DNA from: Candidatus Rokubacteria bacterium CSP1-6
GTDB lineage: Bacteria > Methylomirabilota > Methylomirabilia > Rokubacteriales > CSP1-6
DNA length: 46,719 nt
Assembly: GCA_001443385.1 (NCBI GenBank)
Contig: LDXP01000010.1
Span: forward strand, 1 to 46,719
Reading direction: 5' to 3'
How positions within the stretch are numbered: position 1 is the first letter of the stretch; each line of letters opens with the position of its first letter. Positions 39,586 to 46,719 of the stretch are shown piece by piece. Made by a program: the position numbers and the translations under genes. Below the pieces are notes generated by a model. The model was not told the DNA's origin. It saw only the letters and a program-made list of their open reading frames with translations, and did not search any database.

Positions 39586-41190
39586 TCAGGGGTCGACGGT
39601 CCGGTAGACCCCGGCGGGCACCAGCCGGTAGACCCGCACCGGCCGAGAGACATTCTTGAGTTGGTGCTCGCCGGCGTCCTGGAGCACGTACTGATGCTTG
39701 ATCCGCTCGGCCGTCTCGGGGCCCACCTTGACCTCGCCGCCCTTCGTGAGCCCCGCGACGCGGGCGGCCAGGTTTGTCGTCGGGCCGGATGCGGTGAAGG
39801 TCCAGCGGCCGCCGCCGCTGGCTTCCAGCTTCGTTGCGCCGACCAGCGCCGGGCCGCTGTTGATCCCCACGTGGATGGCCACGGGCGGGTAGACCCCGGC
39901 GAACTCCTGGTTGAGCTCGACGACCTTGCCGAGGAGCTCGAAGGCCGCGCCCGCAGCGTTCTGGGCATGGCGCGTGCGGTTCCCCTCGCTCTGGAAGATC
40001 ACCATGAGCCCGTCGCCTGCCGTTTCGTTGACGTCGCCGTGGTGGGCCCGGATGATCTCGAGGAAGCTCGAGAAGTAGGCCTGGATCATCCGGTTGAGCT
40101 GCTGGGGTGGGAGCTGCTCGGAGAGGCGCGTGTAGCCTTCCACGTCGAGGAACAGGACCGACACGTCCGCCTCGCGCTTTTCGAGCTCACGCGCGTCCGG
40201 GTTCTGCTCCAGCAGCCGCTTCACGGACTCGGGCACGAACTTGGCCAGCTCGCCCTTGATCTGCTCGAGCAGCTCGACCTTCTCCATCGACTCCCTGAGG
40301 CTGTGTAAGGTGGTCGCCAGCTCGGCATTGCGCGCTTCCAGGTCGGTGCGCGCGGCGTCGAGGCGACCCGCCATGTCGTTGATGACCCGTCCGAGCTCAC
40401 CGATCTCGTCCCGCCTCCCCGCCGCCACCCGCGCGTCGAAGTCCCCAGCGCCGATTCGCCGAGCGGCGGCCACGACCCGGGCGATCGGCTCCAGGACGAC
40501 GCGGCCCAGGAAGACGATAACAGTGGCCGTCACGCCGAGGATCGTCAGCGTGGCAATGACGATCTGCCGGTTCCGGGCCGCCCGAAGCTCCGCATCCAGC
40601 TTATCGACCCCGAGGGTGATCCGCACCACGCCGCGGACCCGGTGGTCTTCGCCGTGGCAGGCCTGGCACCTCTTGCGGTTCTCCAAGGGTCGGAAGAGGG
40701 TCAGCACGCGGCCGCCGTCGAGCGACTCGTAGGTTTCCTGGGGCGTGCCGGTCTCCACCGCTCGCGTGAACAGCGGATGGCTGATCCGCTCGCCCGGCTC
40801 GCGGCGCATCCGGGAGATGCGCCGGACCACCTCCGGGTCCAGTTTGGCGAGCTCGTTCACCTTGTTCAGCGTCTCGAGGTCAGAGAACGCCTCCACGCCG
40901 TTCGCGCGATACACGTCGAGCCGACGGACGTCCTTGAGCTCCGACTTGAGGTCCTGCACGAGCCGGCGGATGACGTCCGGCCGCGCCTGGAGCATGCCGC
41001 TCTGGATGCTTCCGAGTATTGAGGTGGCGAGGAGCCGGGCGGTCTCCTGGTTCGCGTCCACGAGGACCTGGGCCTCGCGCCCGATGTTCACGATCACGAG
41101 GACGCCGAAGCCGACGATCAAGATCGCGGCGATCAACGCGATGACCTTGACGCGAAGGCGCCGCCGAAGGAAGTCGAAGGGCATCATCAC
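39586..41190 (-). CDS. Membrane adenylate cyclase with haem-c-type periplasmic sensor
   Basis: 534-residue class III nucleotide cyclase. Transmembrane helix 1 (about 15-35), a periplasmic sensor (36-207) of DUF3365/Tll0287 character with the haem c motif CQACH (Cys175, Cys178, His179), transmembrane helix 2 (about 208-230), a HAMP domain (231-285), a coiled linker and the cyclase domain (340-510). Metal aspartates lie in FLDVEGYTRL (Asp349) and ETAGDGLMV (Asp393). Lys454 and the ASGPTTNLAARV segment fit adenylate rather than guanylate specificity. It likely makes cAMP in response to redox state or a ligand at a periplasmic haem. It follows the cupredoxin gene. ATGs at 41187 and 41184 or the GTG at 41190 may start it. 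Confidence 0.88.
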   Translation of the reverse strand: MMMPFDFLRRRLRVKVIALIAAILIVGFGVLVIVNIGREAQVLVDANQETARLLATSILGSIQSGMLQARPDVIRRLVQDLKSELKDVRRLDVYRANGVEAFSDLETLNKVNELAKLDPEVVRRISRMRREPGERISHPLFTRAVETGTPQETYESLDGGRVLTLFRPLENRKRCQACHGEDHRVRGVVRITLGVDKLDAELRAARNRQIVIATLTILGVTATVIVFLGRVVLEPIARVVAAARRIGAGDFDARVAAGRRDEIGELGRVINDMAGRLDAARTDLEARNAELATTLHSLRESMEKVELLEQIKGELAKFVPESVKRLLEQNPDARELEKREADVSVLFLDVEGYTRLSEQLPPQQLNRMIQAYFSSFLEIIRAHHGDVNETAGDGLMVIFQSEGNRTRHAQNAAGAAFELLGKVVELNQEFAGVYPPVAIHVGINSGPALVGATKLEASGGGRWTFTASGPTTNLAARVAGLTKGGEVKVGPETAERIKHQYVLQDAGEHQLKNVSRPVRVYRLVPAGVYRTVDP

Positions 41191-41250
41191 GGGTTCAACG
41201 TGCGGGTGGGCCGGTATTCGTCACAGCGCGCGGGGTGGCGTCCACCTCCA

Positions 41251-41670
41251 TTATGGCCTTACCTGCACCTCCAGTCTCATGTCGGGATGGACGGCGCACT
41301 CGATCTCGACGGTGCCGGGCTGGGTGAAGCGCACCGTATCGGAGCGCCCGGGACGCTGGAGGAGGTCGATCTCGGCGCCTTTCGTGTCGGAGAACACGTG
41401 GTGGTTCACGCCGTCGCCGTTCACGAAGGTGATCCGATCCCCGAGCTTGATCGTGATCTTGGGGACGGAAAACTGCTTGTTCTTCTGGACGATCGTGAAG
41501 TCCGCCGCCGCGCCATAGGCGTGGACGAGAACGGCGCCCAGCGTGACCAGCGTCAGTGCTGCTCCTCTTCGGCTGCGGAGCACGCTTCGCGCCGCCCCCG
41601 CGATTGGCTGGCCCTGGTGAGAGCGAAGAGAAGGGCGACGGAACCTCGCGAAGCTGTCCCGGGGGGGCAT
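41251..41670 (-). CDS. Cupredoxin (plastocyanin/azurin-like blue copper protein)
   Basis: 139 residues with a twin-arginine-like or Sec signal (RSRRGAALTLVTLGAVLVHA, cleavage near YGAAA), then one cupredoxin domain. Type 1 copper ligands are visible: a histidine in GVNHHVFSD (His90 or 91) and CAVHPDM supplying Cys125, His128 and Met131. It should be a small periplasmic electron carrier. The ATG at 41670 lies inside the 71 bp repeat, which encodes MPPRDSF. A GTG at 41583 just before RSRRG would give a more typical signal peptide. It is upstream of the haem-sensor cyclase, so redox sensing may link them. Confidence 0.88.
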   Translation of the reverse strand: MPPRDSFARFRRPSLRSHQGQPIAGAARSVLRSRRGAALTLVTLGAVLVHAYGAAADFTIVQKNKQFSVPKITIKLGDRITFVNGDGVNHHVFSDTKGAEIDLLQRPGRSDTVRFTQPGTVEIECAVHPDMRLEVQVRP

Positions 41671-41720
41671 ATTGGGGCTGATTTTTACCACACTTAGGCG
41701 AGGGACGCAAGAAAGCTTCC
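41650..41720 (-). repeat. 71 bp TIR element, copy B (before cupredoxin)
   Basis: Bounded by GAAGCTGTCC and GAAAGCTTCC; 44 identical contiguous bases with copy A and the same length and orientation. Contains the promoter-like pair and the ATG at 41670. Confidence 0.88.
41682..41710 (-). promoter_or_regulatory. Promoter inside 71 bp element, facing the cupredoxin gene
   Basis: Minus strand: TTGCGT (41710-41705), 17 bp, TAAAAA (41687-41682), only 12 bases before the ATG at 41670. Identical to the pair before leuS. Confidence 0.5.
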
Positions 41721-41757
41721 CGGGGGCCGGCCCGCTGCTGAAGGCGGGGCCCCCGGG
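41719..41757 (-). terminator. Strong hairpin terminator after the small secreted protein genes
   Basis: Perfect 10 bp stem CCCGGGGGCC/GGCCCCCGGG with an inner GGCCCGC pairing. On the minus strand it is followed by AAGCTTTCTTG, a modest T-rich tail. It separates the 86-residue genes from the cupredoxin and abuts the 71 bp element. Confidence 0.65.
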
Positions 41758-41770
41758 GGTTGCTTCGAAG

Positions 41771-42031
41771 CTACTTCATCTGGAGCTTGAGTCCGATGGC
41801 CTTGGCGGCCTCCTCGGCCTTCTTGACCGAGTCGGCATGCTTGCCGGCCTTGTGAAGGGCGTCCGCTTCGGCGGCCAACGCCTTGGCCTGGGCGGAGGCT
41901 GCATCCAGCCGGTTGCCAGCCGCGTCGTTGATCTGCTTGATCAGCAGGGGGCACTGGGTGGCCAGAGCCGGGCCGGCGATCAGCCCGAGGGCGAGGGCCC
42001 CCGTGGCGATTCCTGTGATGAGTCGGCGCAT
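41771..42031 (-). CDS. Small secreted helical protein, paralogue 1
   Basis: 86 residues: signal peptide (MRRLITGIATGALALGLIAG, cleavage near ALA/TQ) and a roughly 60-residue, alanine/lysine-rich amphipathic mature part expected to form helices. It shares CPLLIKQ-N-AAG, the LH-GKHAD-VKK-EEAAK-G-KL pattern and its exact length with the next gene upstream, so the two are tandem duplicates. One cysteine (Cys27) sits near the mature N-terminus, but no lipobox is present. I do not recognise a characterised family; the helix-turn-helix shape is reminiscent of small periplasmic chaperone-like or metal-binding proteins. Confidence 0.78.
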   Translation of the reverse strand: MRRLITGIATGALALGLIAGPALATQCPLLIKQINDAAGNRLDAASAQAKALAAEADALHKAGKHADSVKKAEEAAKAIGLKLQMK

Positions 42032-42063
42032 CGTGATTTCACCCCCCTTCGTCGTGGATTCGC

Positions 42064-42324
42064 CTACTTCTTCATCTCCAGCTTGACCCCGAGAATCTTA
42101 GCGGCCTCTTCGCACTTCTTCACCGCGTCGGCGTGCTTGCCGCCATCATGGAGCTTCTGAGCCTCGGCGATGACGGGCTTGGCCTTCGCCACCATCGCGT
42201 CGCCTGCCTTCATCTTGCCGGCCGCCTCGTTCAGCTGCTTGATCAGCAGCGGGCACTGGCCGGCCATGGCGGGCCCGGCCAGCAGCGTCAGCGCGGCGAT
42301 CGCGATCACAAGAGCCTTCAGCAT
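42064..42324 (-). CDS. Small secreted helical protein, paralogue 2
   Basis: 86 residues, homologous throughout to the protein at 41771-42031. Signal peptide [20 protein letters not shown], mature start near AGQCPLLIKQLNEAAG. It has Cys24 like the paralogue plus a second Cys71 (KKCEEAAK, Ala in the paralogue), so only this copy could form an internal disulfide. The ATG overlaps the last codons of uvrC (42318-42324), so it may be translated from the uvrBC transcript. Function unknown. Confidence 0.78.
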   Translation of the reverse strand: MLKALVIAIAALTLLAGPAMAGQCPLLIKQLNEAAGKMKAGDAMVAKAKPVIAEAQKLHDGGKHADAVKKCEEAAKILGVKLEMKK

Positions 42325-44210
42325 TTGGATTCACCCCCTCCCGGCGTGGAGTTCACTCCCTTAACCTCCGGGCTCTCGGGAAAGTTCCCCTCCGCTCCCG
42401 CGGGCCCGGGGTGGAAAAAGGCGTAGATCTTCTGGGCGAGCTTCGGGGTCACCTTGGGGACGGCCGCCAGCTCGGCGACGGAGGCGGCCCGGACCCTCCG
42501 GGCGGAGCCCAGGGACTTCAGGAGGGTAGTCCGGATGGCGGGCCCGACGCCGGGAATCTGGTCCAGCACCGACTGGATCGTGCGGCGGTCCCTGAGCTTT
42601 TTGTGGTAGGTGACCGCGAAGCGGTGGGCCTCGTCGCGGATTTTCCTGAGTGCCAGGAGCCCGGGGGAGGTCAGGTCGAGGACGAGCGGCTGGAGGCTCT
42701 CGGGCGTGAACACTTCCTCCTCGCGCTTGGCCAGGGCCGCGAGCGGGATCCAGTCGAGGCCGAGGTCCTCCAGGACCTTTGCCCCGACGTTGAGCTGGCC
42801 CCGGCCCCCGTCGAGGAGGATCAGATCCGGCAGCACCCCTCCCTCCTCCAGGGCCCGGGCGTAGCGGCGCCCCAGGACCTCGGCGAGCATGGCGTAGTCG
42901 TCGGCGCCCTCGACGCTCCGGATCTTGAAGCGCTTGTAGTCGTCCTTCTTCATCCCCCCGTTCTCCCAGACGACCATGGAGCCCACGGCCTCGCGCCCCT
43001 GGATATTGGAGATGTCGAAGCCCTCGATCCGGTTGGGGAGGCCGGGGAGGGTCAGCGCCCGCTGGAGGTCTTCCTGGATCACCTGCTGGCGGTTGTCACG
43101 GGAGAGCAGATGGGTCTGGAGGGCCAGGGCGGCGTTCTCCTCCGCCATCAGGATGAACTCGCGCTTCTTGCCGCGCCGGGGCGCCGCGAGCTCCACCCGC
43201 CCCTCCCGCCGCCGGCTCAGCCACTCGCGGACGAGCTCGGCTTCGGGAATCTCTTCCGAGAGGAGGATCTCAGGGGGCGGGGTGACGTTGTTCGCGTAGA
43301 ACTGCCGGAGGAAGGCCCCCAGGATCTCGCCGTCGCTCCACCCCGAGACCCGGTCGAAGAAGAACGATTCCCGGCCGAGGAGGCGCCCCCGCCTCACGAA
43401 GAACAGCTGGAGGCACGCGTCGCTCCCCTGGCGGACGACGCCCAGGATGTCCTGGTCCACCTCTTCGGTGGAGATGATCTTCTGGCGCTCCCTCACCGTG
43501 TTCAGGGCCTGGATCTGATCGCGCAGCACGGCGGCCCGCTCGAATTTCATCTCGGCCGCCGCCCCCTCCATCTCGCGGGTCAGCACTTTGGCCAGGTCGT
43601 CGTCCTTGCCCTCCAGGAACCGCTCGACATCCCTGACGGTCTGGGCGTAGCCGTCCTTCGTCTCCCAGCCCGCGCACGGCGCCTTGCAGCGGTGGATGTA
43701 GTACTGGATGCACGGCCGCTCGAGGGCCCCGTCGATCTTGATCCGGCAGGTTCTGAGGGGGAACAGCTGCCGGACCAATCGGAGGGTCTCGCGCATCGCC
43801 GTCGCGGGATAGAAGGGTCCGAAGTACGCGGCGCCATCGTTCTGGACCCGGCGGGCGACCACGAGGCGGGGAAAGTCCTCGTTGGTGGTCAGCTTGAGGA
43901 AGGGGTAGTGCTTGTCGTCCCGCAGGATGATGTTGTACCGGGGGCGGTGCTTCTTGACCAGGTTGGACTCGAGGATCAGGGCCTCGAGCTCGTTGTCGGT
44001 GACGATGAAGTCGAGATCCCTGATCTGCCGGACCAGCGCGTCCGTCTTGGGTTCGCGCGCGCGGGACTCCTGGAAGTACGAGCGCACCCGGCTCCGGAGG
44101 GAGGCCGCCTTGCCGATGTAGACGACCTGGCCCTTGGCGTCCTTGAAGAGGTAGACGCCGGGCCGATCGGGCAGGCGCTCCCGCTTGGCCTCGAGCGTGA
44201 CGGCGCTCAC
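42318..44210 (-). CDS. uvrC: Excinuclease ABC subunit C
   Basis: Makes the dual incisions in nucleotide excision repair. 630 residues: GIY-YIG nuclease domain ([23 protein letters not shown] near 14-36), UVR motif ([20 protein letters not shown]), RNase H-like C-terminal nuclease ([20 protein letters not shown]) and tandem helix-hairpin-helix ([18 protein letters not shown]). The last about 25 residues ([21 protein letters not shown]) extend beyond the usual end and overlap the next gene. Start overlaps the uvrB stop by 4 bp. Confidence 0.97.
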   Translation of the reverse strand: MSAVTLEAKRERLPDRPGVYLFKDAKGQVVYIGKAASLRSRVRSYFQESRAREPKTDALVRQIRDLDFIVTDNELEALILESNLVKKHRPRYNIILRDDKHYPFLKLTTNEDFPRLVVARRVQNDGAAYFGPFYPATAMRETLRLVRQLFPLRTCRIKIDGALERPCIQYYIHRCKAPCAGWETKDGYAQTVRDVERFLEGKDDDLAKVLTREMEGAAAEMKFERAAVLRDQIQALNTVRERQKIISTEEVDQDILGVVRQGSDACLQLFFVRRGRLLGRESFFFDRVSGWSDGEILGAFLRQFYANNVTPPPEILLSEEIPEAELVREWLSRRREGRVELAAPRRGKKREFILMAEENAALALQTHLLSRDNRQQVIQEDLQRALTLPGLPNRIEGFDISNIQGREAVGSMVVWENGGMKKDDYKRFKIRSVEGADDYAMLAEVLGRRYARALEEGGVLPDLILLDGGRGQLNVGAKVLEDLGLDWIPLAALAKREEEVFTPESLQPLVLDLTSPGLLALRKIRDEAHRFAVTYHKKLRDRRTIQSVLDQIPGVGPAIRTTLLKSLGSARRVRAASVAELAAVPKVTPKLAQKIYAFFHPGPAGAEGNFPESPEVKGVNSTPGGGESKC

Positions 44211-46195
44211 CGGAGCGTCAAGTCCTGCTTCCTCAAGGCCCTGACCCGGTCGCGCAGCTCCGCGGCCCGTTCGAAGTCCAACCGCTTTGCGGCGTCCTTC
44301 ATTGCCGCCTCCAGCTCCTTGACCCGCGCCTCCAGCGCCTCGGTGGAGGCGTAGGCCTCCTCCCGCTCCCGCGCGACCTCCACGGTGTAGTAGTCGCGCT
44401 CCCAGACGGTCTGGAGCAGCTCGCGGATCGACTTCTTGATGGACTCGGGGGTGATCCCGTGCGTCCGGTTGTACTCCTCCTGGACCTTCCGCCGGCGGTC
44501 GGTCTCGGCCAGCATGACCTTCATGGAGTGCGTCACCCGATCCGCGTACAGGATGACCTCTCCGCGCACATTCCGGGCGGCCCGGCCGGCGGTCTGGATG
44601 AGGGAGGTCGCCGAGCGGAGGTAGCCCTCCTTGTCGGCGTCGAGGATGGCGACCAGCGAGACCTCGGGGAGGTCGAGCCCCTCCCGGAGCAGGTTGATGC
44701 CGATGAGGCAGTCGAACTTCCCGAGGCGGAGGTCGCGGATCAACTCCACGCGGTCCAGCGTGTCGATGTCGGAGTGGAGGTAGCGGACCCGGAGCCCCAT
44801 CTGCTGGTAGTACTCGGTGAGATCCTCGGCCATCCGCTTCGTGAGGGTGGTGACGAGCACCCGCTCCTCCCGCTCGGCGCGCGCCCTGATCTCGTGAAGC
44901 AAATCGTCCACTTGTTCCGTCGCGGGGCGCACGCTGACGGCTGGGTCCGTGAGCCCGGTGGGGCGGATGATCTGCTCGGCCACGGCGTCGCCCGCCAGGC
45001 TCAGCTCGTATGCGGCGGGCGTGGCCGACACGTACACGGTCTGCCCGGTCATCGCCCGGAACTCCTCGAAGGTCAGCGGGCGGTTGTCGAAGGCCGAGGG
45101 AAGCCGGAAGCCGTACTCGACCAGCGTCTCCTTGCGCGACCGGTCCCCGTGGTACATGCCCCGGATCTGGGGGACGGCCACGTGGCTCTCGTCGATGATG
45201 ATCAGCGCGTCCTTGAGCAGATAATCCATGAGGGTCGGCGGGGGCTCGCCCGGCTTCCGCCCGGTCAGGTGGCGGGAGTAGTTCTCGATCCCGTGGCAGT
45301 AGCCGATCTCCCGCAGCATCTCGATGTCGAAGAGGGTGCGCTGCTCGAGCCGCTGGGCTTCGAGCAATCGGTTCTGGGAGCGGAAAAACTCGAGCCGCTC
45401 TGCCAGCTCTTCTTTGATCCCTTCAATCGCGCGCTCCAGTTGATCTTCCGGCGTCACGTAGTGGCTGGCCGGGTAGATGGCGACCTGGCCCACCCGCGCC
45501 AGCCGCTGGCCCTTGAGCGGGTCGATCTGGTGGATGGCCTCCACCGTGTCGCCGAAGAGCTCGATCCTGAGCGCGGTCGTATCCCCGGAGGCGGGAAACA
45601 CCTCCACGACGTCCCCCCGCACGCGGAAGGTGCCCCGGTGGAAGTCGTAGTCGTTGCGCTCGTACTGGATGGCCACGAGCTGCTGGATCATGCGGTCGCG
45701 GTCGAGCCGAGCGCCCTCGGCGAGCGCCAGGTGCATGCCGCGGTAGGTCTCGGGGGCGCCGATGCCGTAGATGCAGGAGACCGAGGCCACCACGACGACG
45801 TCCCGCCGCTCGAAGAGCGCCTGGGTCGCCGAGTGGCGCATCCGGTCGATCTCGTCGTTGATGAGCGAATCCTTCTCGATGTAGGTGTCCGACTGAGGGA
45901 TGTAGGCCTCGGGCTGGTAGTAGTCGTAGTAGGAGACGAAGTACTCCACCGCGCCCGCCGGGAAGAACGCCTTGAACTCGCTGTAGAGCTGCGCCGCCAG
46001 GGTCTTATTGGGGGAGATGATCAGGGCCGGGCGCTGCAGGCGGGCGATGGCGGAAGCCACGGTGAACGTCTTCCCCGACCCGGTGACGCCGAGCAGCACT
46101 GCATGCGGGCGCCCGTCCCGGATCAGGCGGACCAACCGCTCGATCGCCTGGGGCTGGTCTCCCCGCGGCTCGAACTCGGAGGAGAGTTGAAACAC
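44207..46195 (-). CDS. uvrB: Excinuclease ABC subunit B
   Basis: Damage-verifying helicase of nucleotide excision repair. 662 residues: Walker A GVTGSGKT (36-43), the beta-hairpin segment [22 protein letters not shown] Walker B, helicase motifs VI ([10 protein letters not shown]) and a C-terminal UVR domain ([18 protein letters not shown]) for binding UvrC. It is 5 bp after the HNH gene and overlaps uvrC by 4 bp; uvrB-uvrC adjacency is common. Confidence 0.97.
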   Translation of the reverse strand: MFQLSSEFEPRGDQPQAIERLVRLIRDGRPHAVLLGVTGSGKTFTVASAIARLQRPALIISPNKTLAAQLYSEFKAFFPAGAVEYFVSYYDYYQPEAYIPQSDTYIEKDSLINDEIDRMRHSATQALFERRDVVVVASVSCIYGIGAPETYRGMHLALAEGARLDRDRMIQQLVAIQYERNDYDFHRGTFRVRGDVVEVFPASGDTTALRIELFGDTVEAIHQIDPLKGQRLARVGQVAIYPASHYVTPEDQLERAIEGIKEELAERLEFFRSQNRLLEAQRLEQRTLFDIEMLREIGYCHGIENYSRHLTGRKPGEPPPTLMDYLLKDALIIIDESHVAVPQIRGMYHGDRSRKETLVEYGFRLPSAFDNRPLTFEEFRAMTGQTVYVSATPAAYELSLAGDAVAEQIIRPTGLTDPAVSVRPATEQVDDLLHEIRARAEREERVLVTTLTKRMAEDLTEYYQQMGLRVRYLHSDIDTLDRVELIRDLRLGKFDCLIGINLLREGLDLPEVSLVAILDADKEGYLRSATSLIQTAGRAARNVRGEVILYADRVTHSMKVMLAETDRRRKVQEEYNRTHGITPESIKKSIRELLQTVWERDYYTVEVAREREEAYASTEALEARVKELEAAMKDAAKRLDFERAAELRDRVRALRKQDLTLR

Positions 46196-46200
46196 CGGAC

Positions 46201-46719
46201 TCAGAGGGTGGAGGGGACGGCGACGAGGTACTTACGCCAGGAGTCGAGGAAGGAGTTCGCGTGGGGGTGACGTAAGAGATGGACCGAGAACAGGAACTGG
46301 GGATGCACCGGCTCCCGGATCAGCAGCATCGCGGCCTCGCCGAGCGTGCGGTTCCCCTTCCGGAGGTTGCAGCGGAGGCAGGCCGCCACCACGTTCGTCC
46401 AGGTCGTCTCCCCGCCCCGCGAGCGCGGGAAGATGTGATCCACCGTCAGGCGCTCGCCCCGCCGGGCGCAGTACTGGCAGGTGTAGCCGTCCCGCCGCAG
46501 GATGTTCTTCTTGTTGAAGGCCACCCGATCCAGGAAGGGCTTCCGGATGTAGACGGCCAGCCGGATCACCGCCGGGAGCTGGAAGCTCACGGAGGGGGAG
46601 CGGATGACCCGGGGGGACGGCTCGACGCTCTGGGCTTTGCCGCTGAGGAGGAGGGTGATGGCCCGCTTGGCATTCGTGAAGTGGAGCGGCTCGAAGGTAT
46701 AGTTCAGGACCAATACGGC
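46201..46719 (-). CDS. HNH endonuclease (start beyond right edge)
   Basis: At least 173 codons in the window. Family pattern: [30 protein letters not shown] at the N-terminus and an HNH domain with zinc cysteines [23 protein letters not shown]...CLRCN. This is the widespread stand-alone HNH protein of about 170-180 residues found in GC-rich bacteria; its role is not established. The open frame continues through the last base, and homologous proteins usually have a few residues before VLVLN, so the true start is probably just outside. A TTG at 46713 is an alternative. Five bases upstream of uvrB, so possibly cotranscribed with DNA repair genes. Confidence 0.88.
   Translation of the reverse strand, partial: AVLVLNYTFEPLHFTNAKRAITLLLSGKAQSVEPSPRVIRSPSVSFQLPAVIRLAVYIRKPFLDRVAFNKKNILRRDGYTCQYCARRGERLTVDHIFPRSRGGETTWTNVVAACLRCNLRKGNRTLGEAAMLLIREPVHPQFLFSVHLLRHPHANSFLDSWRKYLVAVPSTL

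Noticed and set aside
41771-42324. The small secreted proteins as lipoproteins, because a cysteine lies near the mature N-terminus.
   Set aside because: The residues before the cysteine (ATQC, AGQC) have Gln at -1, which breaks the lipobox, and a normal signal peptidase I site fits.

Overview
The window is a dense, very GC-rich bacterial chromosome segment in which almost every gene lies on the minus strand; the only intact plus-strand gene is rpsT. The LPS genes (kdsA/D/C, lptA/B/C, lptE), sigma-54, MurJ and a CBS-fused poly(A)-polymerase-type nucleotidyltransferase point to a Gram-negative (diderm) organism. GuaB3, the GH57 glucanotransferase, UPF0182 and the overall style recall deep-branching GC-rich lineages such as Methylomirabilota/Rokubacteria. 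That placement is an inference from gene content, not a measurement.

Layout from the right edge, following minus-strand transcription. (1) 46719-41771: an HNH endonuclease cut by the edge, uvrB-uvrC with overlapping ends, then two tandem paralogous secreted 86-residue proteins closed by a strong terminator hairpin. (2) 41670-39586: a cupredoxin followed by a membrane adenylate cyclase whose sensor domain carries a haem-c CxxCH motif. (3) 39518-34037: leuS, lptE, holA and a secreted neutral-ceramidase-like enzyme that converges on rpsT with overlapping stop codons. (4) 33562-17974: murJ, xerD, CBS-nucleotidyltransferase, pyrG, kdsA, kdsD, kdsC, lptC, lptA, lptB, rpoN, hpf, rapZ and a GH57 enzyme. 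This is a long, tightly packed run that makes KDO, exports LPS and carries the sigma-54/hibernation/RapZ module. (5) 17904-12733: metK-ahcY (methyl cycle) and a large UPF0182 membrane protein. (6) 12697-11311: a decayed accessory islet with an integron-integrase tail, attC-like DNA, a two-gene DUF5674 cassette, a ParE-type toxin remnant and an LptF/LptG fragment. (7) 11308-1: a secreted protein of unknown function, valS, birA, coaX, guaB3, guaA, an SPFH/prohibitin-like protein, and dnaE running off the left edge.

The most unusual feature is a set of four short dispersed repeat families placed exactly at gene boundaries of housekeeping operons: a 25-27 bp motif (three copies, two of them bracketing birA), a 71 bp element with terminal inverted repeats that brings a promoter and a start codon (before leuS and the cupredoxin), a 73 bp double-hairpin element (before kdsC and the nucleotidyltransferase gene) and a 125 bp element with inverted ends (between murJ and rpsT, and between lptE and holA). 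No transposase is visible, so they look non-autonomous. Other points worth checking are a zinc-ribbon-like insertion in RpoN, the relict integron cassette, and the haem-sensor cyclase/cupredoxin pair.

No rRNA, tRNA, CRISPR array or complete insertion sequence was recognised.
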